Assembly (NCBI GenBank): GCA_003224665.1
Contig: QHZM01000136.1
Span: 1 to 5,554 of the forward strand
Origin: Acidobacteriota bacterium
Lineage (GTDB): Bacteria > Acidobacteriota > Terriglobia > UBA7540
Direction: 5' to 3'
Length of the DNA stretch: 5,554 bases
The notes beneath the pieces were generated by a model. The model was not told the DNA's origin and did not search any database. It saw only the letters and a program-made list of their open reading frames with translations. Below, piece after piece: positions 1-5,554 of the stretch. Made by a program: the position numbers and the translations under genes. Position 1 is the first letter of the stretch. The number at the start of each line of letters is the position of its first letter.

Positions 1-494
1 AACTGGGCTCGCTCGACGCGAGCGGCATTGCAGGGCCGTTCGAGCTCTCCACGCGGCAAAAGGACATCACGCTTGAAGACTTCAGGCATAGCGTCAAGAT
101 TTCAGACAACAACGGCTCCGTCCAGCTCCGGGCGGCGGTCGCGCCTGTCCACCCCATTGAAGTTGATTTGAAAAAAGGCGATATCGAAGTCGCGCTTCCG
201 CCCAACTGCAATTTCCAGATTGACGCGAGCTCGAGCCACGGTGAAGTGGATTCCGAATTCTCAGGCCTGAAAATCACGAAGCAGGGCGACGTCCACTCCA
301 TCAGCGGCAGCTATGGCAAAGGCGGGCCGACAATTCATCTTTCGACGTCCTACGGCACCATCCGCTTGAACCGCCTGGGTCCTCGCCCGCCGTCAACGCC
401 GCCCTCGTCCGGGAACTCCGACGGAGGCGAAAAACGGGCGTTTGCCTCTCCCCGCGCTGCAGGCGTGCGACCGAGGCGGATCGCGCTCCTCTGA
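1..494 (+). CDS. DUF4097-like beta-repeat protein, 3' part only
   Basis: The frame is open from position 3 to the TGA at 492-494, giving 163 residues with no start in the window, so this is the C-terminal part of a longer gene that begins upstream. The protein is built of short repeated beta-strand units in which polar and hydrophobic residues alternate around Gly or Asp turns. Examples are GDIEVALPPNCNFQIDASSS, HGEVDSEF and STSYGTIRLNR. This pattern is typical of DUF4097/putative-adhesin beta-helix domains, which are usually envelope or periplasmic proteins, often encoded near anti-sigma factors. The precise function is unknown. After the last strand (about position 376) comes a Pro/Ser/Gly/Arg-rich tail of about 38 residues that looks disordered. 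The TTG at 168 is internal and I do not take it as the start. The family call is moderately sure and the cellular location is inferred. Confidence 0.7.
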   Translation, partial: LGSLDASGIAGPFELSTRQKDITLEDFRHSVKISDNNGSVQLRAAVAPVHPIEVDLKKGDIEVALPPNCNFQIDASSSHGEVDSEFSGLKITKQGDVHSISGSYGKGGPTIHLSTSYGTIRLNRLGPRPPSTPPSSGNSDGGEKRAFASPRAAGVRPRRIALL

Positions 495-594
495 TAGATC
501 GTGAATCCTGCTGGCGGCGATTTCTAACGGCAGGTCAACGGCTCCTCTTCGAAGAGTTATAGGCGGGAGTCTCCACGCCGGGAGGCCTGAGTTT

Positions 595-1896
595 TTACTC
601 GGTCACCTGAGCCAGGCTTTCGAAGAACCTCGGAAAAGAAATCTCGACGCAACCACTGTCGCGGATGACGGTGGTCCCTTGAGCCACCAGTCCCGCCACG
701 GCGAATGCCATGGCGATCCGGTGGTCGCCGTAAGGCTCGATTTCTGCCCCGCGCAGCGTCTGCTTTCCCGCCGCCCGCAAGCCGTCGGAAAATTCCTCGA
801 CTTCGGCACCCATGCGGCGGAGGTTTTCCGCCAGAGCCTGGATGCGGTCGCTCTCTTTGACGCGCAGTTCCGAGGCGCCGCGGAAGGAAATCCCCTTTTC
901 TGTTTGTGTCCCAAGCACGGCCAGGACGGGCAACTCATCAATAAGGCCCGGAACGCTGTCCGAGGGGATTTCGCCACCCTCAAGCCTGCTTGTCTCGACG
1001 TGCAGATCGCCGAGTAATTCCCCGTTCAGCATCTCCACGTTCAACACCTTCACCCTGCCCCCCATCGTCACGAGCAAATCCAGGATCGCCGTGCGCGTGG
1101 GATTCAAGCCGACGTTATGAATGACGAGGTTCGATTCCGGCACGAGCAACCCGGCTACAACAAAGTAAGCCGCGGAAGAGATATCGCCCGGAACGTACAG
1201 TTTTTTTCCTTCCAGGCGCGCCCTGCCTCGGACGGAAATCGTTCTCCTGTGGCGGCCGACTTCGGCGCCCATCTGCTCGAGCACAATTTCGGTGTGGTCG
1301 CGAGTCGGACTTGGCTCGATGACTTCTGTCTCACCCTCGGCGAACAGGCCGGCGAAAAGGACCGCGGACTTCACCTGGGCGCTTGCGACGGGCATCTCAT
1401 AACGAATCGGCTTGAGTGCCCCTCCTTCAATCTCGAGCGGCGGCAACCCGCCTTCAGCGGACTGGATGCGCGCGCCCATTTGCCTGAGCGGTTCAATGAC
1501 GCGCCCCATCGGCCGGCGAGAAAGCGACGCGTCACCGCCAATCCCGGCGCGAAAGGGTTGGCCGGCCAGAATGCCGGCCAGCATTCGCATGGTTGAACCG
1601 GAATTGCCGGCGTCAAGGAGTTCCGAGGGCTGCCGGAGACCCTGGAGGCCCGCACCCCGGATCGTCACCACGTTATTGCGACGCTGAACAGAAACCCCCA
1701 GCCGCTTCAGGCACGAAAGCGTTGACTCGCAATCGGCACTCGTGGAGAAAAAATGGATTTCACTCGGACCTTCGGCGATGGCCGCGACCAGGGCGTATCG
1801 GTGTGAAATCGATTTGTCGCCGGGAAACTGTAGCGACCCCGTGAGTTTTCTTGCGGGTCGGACCTTCTTGGACTTGGACGAGCCAAATAACCCCAT
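595..1896 (-). CDS. aroA: 3-phosphoshikimate 1-carboxyvinyltransferase (EPSP synthase, class II)
   Basis: This enzyme transfers the enolpyruvyl group of PEP to shikimate-3-phosphate, the sixth step of the cytoplasmic shikimate pathway. From the ATG at 1896 it has 433 residues, the full family length. Visible motifs are GDKSISHR (about 26-33, substrate Lys, Ser and Arg), GNSGST (97-102), RPMGR (128-132), RDHTE (199-203), the catalytic Asp of LIDE (about 320), RVKESDR with its Glu (345-351) and GDHRIAM (390-396). RPMGR and RDHTE are hallmarks of class II enzymes such as those of Bacillus and Agrobacterium CP4. At the site where CP4 carries Ala100 this protein has Gly, so CP4-type glyphosate tolerance is not predicted. 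An in-frame TTG at 1917 would add seven residues. Neither start has a clear Shine-Dalgarno, and the ATG gives the more usual N-terminus. The gene lies downstream of rnpB on the same strand and converges on the gene ending at 494. Confidence 0.96.
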   Translation of the reverse strand: MGLFGSSKSKKVRPARKLTGSLQFPGDKSISHRYALVAAIAEGPSEIHFFSTSADCESTLSCLKRLGVSVQRRNNVVTIRGAGLQGLRQPSELLDAGNSGSTMRMLAGILAGQPFRAGIGGDASLSRRPMGRVIEPLRQMGARIQSAEGGLPPLEIEGGALKPIRYEMPVASAQVKSAVLFAGLFAEGETEVIEPSPTRDHTEIVLEQMGAEVGRHRRTISVRGRARLEGKKLYVPGDISSAAYFVVAGLLVPESNLVIHNVGLNPTRTAILDLLVTMGGRVKVLNVEMLNGELLGDLHVETSRLEGGEIPSDSVPGLIDELPVLAVLGTQTEKGISFRGASELRVKESDRIQALAENLRRMGAEVEEFSDGLRAAGKQTLRGAEIEPYGDHRIAMAFAVAGLVAQGTTVIRDSGCVEISFPRFFESLAQVTE

Positions 1897-2023
1897 AAGG
1901 AGACCGGGGGTCGTCAATACTCGGTCAGCGTCAATCCTGTGACAGCACCGGGGAACAACTAAACGGCTGGAGGTTCACAAACAGCAGCCGAAACGCGATC
2001 ACTTGAAGCTGAGGGCAGAAAAT
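1897..2023. other. Spacer between rnpB and aroA, no gene seen
   Basis: These 127 bases separate the 3' end of RNase P RNA from the aroA start on the minus strand. I see no open frame, tRNA or clear sigma70 promoter. The P1 helix at the end of rnpB is followed on the minus strand by a short AATTTT. That could weakly aid termination, but no classical hairpin plus T-tract is present. How aroA is transcribed therefore cannot be decided from sequence: it may use readthrough from rnpB or an unrecognised promoter. Confidence 0.5.
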
Positions 2024-2512
2024 TGTGCGAGCAAGCCTGTAAGCCGAATTTTGTCTCCCGGAGGACCGGGACGGCGATCATTCCTCTAGTCCCGACATTG
2101 CTGTCGGGATCAAGCGACCTACCCGAGAGTCACCTGCCACCCCGGAAACCCGGGACGGCGTTGCGGAGCGGGCCACTCCTCCTCTCCTATTTGGTCTTGC
2201 TCCGTGTGGGGTTTACCGTGCCCCCGACATCGCTATCGGGGCGGTGCGCTCTTACCGCACCTTTTCACCCTTACCCTGTCCCCAGCCCGACAGCAGTCGG
2301 GAAAGGACCGGGCGGTATGTTTTCTGTTGCACTTTCCGTGCCGGAGGTGTACGTCCCGGCCTGCCGGGAATCCCCCTCCGACCCTCGCCGTTAGCGAGCA
2401 CATCGCCCTGTGGAGTTCGGACTTTCCTCTCCCCCACCCCTGCTTGCCGGCCCGGAATTGGGATAATGGGCGGCGATTGGGCGGGGCAGCGATCGCCCGG
2501 CTTGCTCGCGCA
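2024..2512 (-). ncRNA. rnpB: RNase P RNA, bacterial type A
   Basis: This is the catalytic RNA of RNase P, which cleaves the 5' leader from precursor tRNAs. On the minus strand the conserved core is clear. The P4 5' strand GAGGAAAGTCCG lies at 2429-2418 and the P4 3' region ACAAAATTCGGCTTA at 2054-2040. The P13 hairpin with loop GTAAGA is at 2261-2243, and GGGTAGG, which binds tRNA CCA, is at 2124-2118. The ends pair as P1: GCGAGCAAGCC (2509-2499) with GGCTTGCTCGC (2037-2027), a perfect 11 bp. P2 is GGCGATC (2497-2491) with GATCGCC (2079-2073). P8 (2398-2384), P14 with a GCGA loop (2241-2222), P18 with a GCAA loop (2109-2090) and P19 (2071-2056) are all present. GGGC (2408-2405) can pair with GCCC in the P17 loop (2173-2170), forming P6 as in type A RNAs. 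At about 490 nt it is clearly longer than the 377-nt E. coli RNA, because the P3 and P9 arms are extended and there is an extra hairpin at 2159-2136. The exact ends are inferred. Confidence 0.96.
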
Positions 2513-2513
2513 A

Positions 2514-2527
2514 ATTGTATGATAACA
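2514..2527 (-). promoter_or_regulatory. Probable rnpB promoter, extended -10
   Basis: Reading the minus strand, TGTTATCAT (2527-2519) is an extended -10 element (TGn before TATCAT, one mismatch to TATAAT). A second candidate -10, TACAAT, overlaps its end at 2519-2514. Initiation from the first would fall near 2512-2511 and from the second near 2507. Both agree with the 5' end expected from the P1 helix. No convincing -35 is seen at 16-18 bases, which is tolerable for an extended -10. Confidence 0.5.
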
Positions 2528-2562
2528 GGGGTCACGTGCGCGTTGCCAGTCACTTATCGAGA

Positions 2563-2591
2563 TTGTCAGGGTTTAGTCCGCGAGGTTTAAT
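2563..2591 (+). promoter_or_regulatory. Sigma70-type promoter for the metallopeptidase gene
   Basis: The -35 element TTGTCA (2563-2568) and -10 element TTTAAT (2586-2591) each differ by one base from consensus and are separated by exactly 17 bases. Transcription would start near 2598. This is 3' of the GTG at 2595, so translation must begin later, at the ATG at 2634, with a leader of about 36 bases. Together with the rnpB promoter it forms a divergent regulatory region of about 85 bases. Confidence 0.6.
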
Positions 2592-2633
2592 CTAGTGCCG
2601 CTGTCAAAATCCGGCGGGGGAGCCAATCCGAAA

Positions 2634-4013
2634 ATGATACGGACTCCAAGTTTCAGTCACCGAATTCCCGCGCGCCGCAGTTTTTTGTTTATCGGCGTCC
2701 TCGCCTCTTTTTCACTCTTAGCGTTCGATTCCCTGGTCCTGTCGTGCCCGCCCGGCCAGAGTGAATCTGCATCTCCGCCACCGGCGTCACAAAAGGAATC
2801 CTCGGCGCTCAGTTCCACGGCGGACGCAGTCCTGGAGGACGTGAGCCGGATTACAGGTCTGCCGATTCGGGCTCCGGTCGTGAAAGAAATCGTCAGCCGC
2901 CGGAACATCGAAAAATACCTCAAGGAAAATTTATATGCCGAATATAGCCCACGTGAACTCCGCGTCCAGGAAGCAGTGCTGAAGGCTTTTGGTCTGGTAC
3001 CGCGCGAATTCGACCTCGAGAAATTTCTCATCGCATTCTATACGGAGCAGGCGGCGGGGTTTTACGACCCCCGGCTGAAGAAGATGTTCATGGCGGACTG
3101 GATAAGTCCAGACCTGCAAAAAGTTGTCCTCGCGCACGAGCTGACACACGCCCTGCAAGACCAGAATTTCGGTCTCGAGAAATTCCTGCGCGCCGCACGG
3201 GAAGACGACGACGCGACAGGCGCCCGCCAGGCCATCATCGAGGGTTACGCCACGGCCGCGATGATGCAATACCTCATCCAGCCGGCCCGGCTTACCGACC
3301 TACCCTCACTTCAGCCTCTGATCGACCAGGTCGTCCACCAGCAGATGGCGGAGTTCCCCGCCTTCTCGAGCGCTCCGTTCTTCTTTCGGTTTGAGGCGCT
3401 TTTCCCTTACTCGCAAGGGATGACCTTCATCGAGCAGGGTCTCTCGCAAGGCGGATGGGGTAAGCTCAACACTCTTTTCGCAAGTCCACCGAGCACGACC
3501 AAAGAGATCTTTGAGCCCGAAGTGTACTTCGAAAAGAAGTCGCCGCCAAAGGTCACCCTCACGCGCCCCACCGCGCTGGACCGTGACCCTGGACTAAGTT
3601 TCCTGACCGAAAATTCGCTCGGCGAACTCGGCTATTACGCCTTGATTGGACAATTCATTACCGAAGAGGAAGCGACAGCGGTGGCGCCCGGTTGGTCGGG
3701 GGATCGCTACGTTCTCTACGAAGGGCGGACTCCGGGGCAATACGCGCTGGTCGCGCGAAGCCGCTGGTCAAGCGCGGAAACGGCGCAGGCGATTTTCCGC
3801 GATGTCCAGGCAATTCTCAGGCGCAGGTATTCCGGCCTGATCGTCGCGGATGGCACGTCAAATAAATCTTCGGACACTGACGTATTTATCGCTTCAACAG
3901 GCCCCACGCGAGTGGTCCTGCTGCGGCGGAACAATGAATGCTCCTGGGCCGAGGGCGTTCCACCCGAAAGCGTAGATGCCGTATTGGGTTTTCTGCGCTC
4001 CCTGCGGGATTGA
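2634..4013 (+). CDS. Putative secreted zinc metallopeptidase (HELTH)
   Basis: The product is 459 residues and I infer it to be an exported zinc-dependent protease. The substrate is unknown. The N-terminus has an Arg-containing stretch followed by a hydrophobic segment (FLFIGVLASFSLLAF, about 18-32), consistent with a signal peptide or membrane anchor. A Cys follows in VLSC, but the context is a poor lipobox. A Ser/Pro-rich linker comes next. Then come EQAAGFYDPR (about 138-147), the zinc motif HELTH (168-172), and IIEGYAT (201-207), whose Glu203 is a likely third ligand as in gluzincins. The C-terminal half has NSLGELG (327-333) and GWSGDRY (353-359), motifs I associate with this uncharacterised family. 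An in-frame GTG at 2595 would add 13 residues but lies upstream of the predicted transcription start. The ATG at 2634 has a purine-rich GGGGGAG 11 bases before it, at the long end of useful spacing. The gene precedes gatB on the same strand by 51 bases. Metallopeptidase fold is likely; activity is unproven. Confidence 0.82.
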   Translation: MIRTPSFSHRIPARRSFLFIGVLASFSLLAFDSLVLSCPPGQSESASPPPASQKESSALSSTADAVLEDVSRITGLPIRAPVVKEIVSRRNIEKYLKENLYAEYSPRELRVQEAVLKAFGLVPREFDLEKFLIAFYTEQAAGFYDPRLKKMFMADWISPDLQKVVLAHELTHALQDQNFGLEKFLRAAREDDDATGARQAIIEGYATAAMMQYLIQPARLTDLPSLQPLIDQVVHQQMAEFPAFSSAPFFFRFEALFPYSQGMTFIEQGLSQGGWGKLNTLFASPPSTTKEIFEPEVYFEKKSPPKVTLTRPTALDRDPGLSFLTENSLGELGYYALIGQFITEEEATAVAPGWSGDRYVLYEGRTPGQYALVARSRWSSAETAQAIFRDVQAILRRRYSGLIVADGTSNKSSDTDVFIASTGPTRVVLLRRNNECSWAEGVPPESVDAVLGFLRSLRD

Positions 4014-4064
4014 CACGCCTGCGCCCGGGCTGAAGGCAGCCAGCCGTTCGGGCGCCCGCTCGAA

Positions 4065-5507
4065 TTGCTCTCAGGCGCAACTCCGTCCGATTTCGCTGAG
4101 GTCCACGTCCAGCTCCTGACGAAATCGAAAATCTTCTGCTCGTGTTCCCCCCGCTTCGGGGACCCTCCGAATTCGAACACCTGCCCGGTCTGCCTCGGTC
4201 TGCCCGGCGCCTTGCCGGTCCTCAACCGCGACGCCGTCACCATGGCGATGAAGGCGGCGCAGGCCCTCAATTGCGCCATCAATCCCCGCTCGCGCTTCGC
4301 GCGCAAGAACTATTTCTATCCCGACCTGCCCAAGGGCTACCAAATCTCTCAATACGACGAGCCGCTCGCGAAATCCGGTTGGGTTGATATCAAGGTGGAG
4401 GGAACGCACAAGCGCATCGGGATTACGCGAGTCCACCTCGAAGAAGACGCGGGAAAGTCCCTCCACGAAGGGTTCCCCGACTCGGAGGAGAAGTCTTATA
4501 TCGACTTGAACCGATCCGGCGTCCCGCTGATCGAAATCGTCAGCGAGCCCGACCTGCGTTCGCCGGCGGAAGCTTATGATTACCTGACGCGCGTGAAGAC
4601 GATCATGCAATACCTCGAAGTCTCAAACTGCAACATGGAGGAAGGAAGCCTTCGCTGCGACGCCAACGTCAGCGTGCGTCGCCAGGGCACGACCACCTTC
4701 GGCACCAAGACGGAAGTGAAGAACTTGAACTCCTTCAAATTTCTACAAAAGGCCCTGGCGTATGAAATCGACAGGCAGATCAAATTGATCGAGAGTGGCG
4801 GAGAAGTCCTCCAGGAGACCCGGCTCTGGGACAGCCGCGAGCAACGGACCTACGGAATGCGCACGAAAGAGTTTGCGCACGATTATCGGTACTTCCCGGA
4901 ACCCGACCTCCTCCCCTTGGTCGTTTCCGAGAAGTGGAAGGAGGAGGTCCGCCTGTCGATGCTGGAACTCCCCGACGCGCGAAAGCAGCGGTTAGTGGGC
5001 GAGTACGCACTGGCGGACCACGATGCGAGCGAGTTGACGTCCTCAAAGTTTCTGGCCAGCTACTTCGAAGACGCGGCGAAAGCCAGCGGCGAGCCGAAGC
5101 TGGCGGCCAATTGGATTTTGAGCGAGCTTCTGTATCTGCTCAAAGAATCGAATAAAGGAATTACGGATTCACCGGTCACGGCCGGCAACCTGGCGGACCT
5201 GGTCCGCTTGGTCGCTAGCGGAACCATCTCCGGGAAAATGGGGAAGGACATCCTGGCCGAAATGTTTTCGACCGGGAAGCGCGCCGGCGAAGTCATGGCC
5301 GAGAAAGGGCTCGCGCAGATTAGCGATCCGGAGAAGATTGCGACCGTGGTCCGGGAAGTGATCGCAGCGAATCCGAACCAGGTCGAGCAGTACCGGAAAG
5401 GCAAGACGGCCACGTTCGGCTGGTTCGTGGGCCAGGTGATGAAGGCCACCCGCGGCCAAGCCAACCCCCAGCTCGTGCAGGAATTGCTCAAGAAGGAGTT
5501 GGGCTGA
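4065..5507 (+). CDS. gatB: Asp-tRNA(Asn)/Glu-tRNA(Gln) amidotransferase subunit B
   Basis: GatB works with GatA and GatC in the cytoplasm to convert Glu-tRNA(Gln) or Asp-tRNA(Asn) to the amide form. It binds the tRNA and activates the carboxylate with ATP. The 480-residue length is normal. The cradle domain shows EVHVQL (12-17), a zinc site with Cys25, Cys27, Cys40 and Cys43, KNYFYPDLPKGYQISQYD (81-98), LEEDAGK (125-131), IEIVSEPD (156-163), CDANVSVR and TEVKNLNSFK. A helical region and a YqeY-like tail follow, ending in the conserved GQANPQLV. The frame begins at a TTG with no Shine-Dalgarno, in the same frame as the stop of the preceding gene at 4011-4013. The residues before EVHV read SDFA instead of the nearly invariant VIGL, so the 5' end is suspect and a base may be missing near 4098. 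The rest is intact. GatA and GatC are not in this window. Confidence 0.95.
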   Translation: MLSGATPSDFAEVHVQLLTKSKIFCSCSPRFGDPPNSNTCPVCLGLPGALPVLNRDAVTMAMKAAQALNCAINPRSRFARKNYFYPDLPKGYQISQYDEPLAKSGWVDIKVEGTHKRIGITRVHLEEDAGKSLHEGFPDSEEKSYIDLNRSGVPLIEIVSEPDLRSPAEAYDYLTRVKTIMQYLEVSNCNMEEGSLRCDANVSVRRQGTTTFGTKTEVKNLNSFKFLQKALAYEIDRQIKLIESGGEVLQETRLWDSREQRTYGMRTKEFAHDYRYFPEPDLLPLVVSEKWKEEVRLSMLELPDARKQRLVGEYALADHDASELTSSKFLASYFEDAAKASGEPKLAANWILSELLYLLKESNKGITDSPVTAGNLADLVRLVASGTISGKMGKDILAEMFSTGKRAGEVMAEKGLAQISDPEKIATVVREVIAANPNQVEQYRKGKTATFGWFVGQVMKATRGQANPQLVQELLKKELG

Positions 5508-5523
5508 AACCTCGATCAAACTT

Positions 5524-5539
5524 GGTCCCCTTCGGGACC
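5524..5539 (+). terminator. Hairpin just after gatB, weak terminator candidate
   Basis: GGTCCC (5524-5529) and GGGACC (5534-5539) form a perfect 6-bp GC-rich stem around the loop CTTC, 16 bases after the gatB stop. No T-tract follows on the plus strand, so it is not a canonical intrinsic terminator. It could protect the mRNA 3' end or be chance. The window ends 15 bases later. Confidence 0.3.
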
Positions 5540-5554
5540 TGCCAGGAATCTGCG

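Noticed and set aside
545..596. Palindrome CTCTTCGAAGAG (545-556) and a short imperfect hairpin (562-579) followed by TTTTT at 592-596, between convergent genes
   Set aside because: The palindrome leaves almost no loop, and the second stem is short, bulged and 12 bases from the T-run. Too weak to call a terminator.
679..1844. Long frames on the plus strand and in the third minus frame across aroA
   Set aside because: They are shadows of the aroA frame, which carries every expected EPSP synthase motif.
1915..1917. TTG at 1917 as the aroA start (440 residues)
   Set aside because: It has no Shine-Dalgarno and adds only seven residues not typical of the family. The ATG at 1896 is preferred, though the TTG is not excluded.
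596..1927. A 10-base direct repeat TACTCGGTCA at 596-605 and 1918-1927, flanking the aroA frame
   Set aside because: Several 10-mer repeats are expected by chance in 5.5 kb, and there are no terminal inverted repeats or transposase to suggest insertion or transfer.
2090..2301. CRISPR-like or REP-like array reading of the repeated GTCGGG palindromes
   Set aside because: Spacing is irregular and each copy matches a known RNase P helix, so there is no array. The stem similarity itself is kept as a finding.
2023..2590. Several overlapping open frames on both strands (for example 2023-2394 plus, 2233-2553 minus)
   Set aside because: They lie over the RNase P RNA gene. Their peptides are low-complexity Pro/Arg/Ser products of GC-rich hairpins and match no family I know.
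2595..2597. GTG as the metallopeptidase start (472 residues)
   Set aside because: It lies just upstream of the transcription start predicted from the promoter at 2563-2591, and it puts 13 extra polar residues before the signal-like segment.
4071..5519. Minus-strand frames across gatB, some over 100 codons
   Set aside because: High-GC shadow frames. The plus-strand GatB motifs are unmistakable.

Overview
The window looks like ordinary chromosome from a high-GC bacterium. The best taxonomic guess is Acidobacteriota or a close soil lineage. That guess rests on the style of the putative secreted HELTH metallopeptidase, a DUF4097-type beta-repeat protein and a class II AroA. It is an inference from protein style, because no rRNA or other firm taxonomic marker is present.

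Layout, left to right. Positions 1-494 hold the 3' end of a plus-strand gene for a beta-strand-repeat (DUF4097-like) protein. It converges on aroA (minus strand, 595-1896), a class II EPSP synthase of the shikimate pathway. About 130 bases upstream of aroA, on the same strand, lies the main non-coding feature: a complete A-type RNase P RNA gene (rnpB, minus strand, about 2024-2512). Its helices P1, P2, P4, P6, P8, P12-P14, P16/P17, P18 and P19 can be traced by eye. All six-frame reading frames across 2023-2590 are spurious. A compact divergent promoter region (about 2513-2600) separates rnpB from a plus-strand gene for a secreted zinc metallopeptidase with an HELTH motif (2634-4013). A good sigma70-type promoter there (TTGTCA, 17 bases, TTTAAT) places transcription downstream of the upstream GTG, so the ATG at 2634 is the likely start. 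The metallopeptidase is followed 51 bases later by gatB (4065-5507), subunit B of the tRNA-dependent amidotransferase. The window ends just after it, in a short hairpin.

The genes do not form one pathway. They are housekeeping functions (aromatic amino-acid synthesis, tRNA 5' maturation, Gln/Asn-tRNA formation) plus one probable exported protease and one probable envelope protein. I see no mobile element, CRISPR array, toxin/defence module or tRNA. The points most worth checking are the enlarged RNase P RNA, whose P12, P14 and P18 hairpins share nearly the same stem sequence, and the abnormal 5' end of gatB, where one missing base near 4098 may have caused a frameshift.
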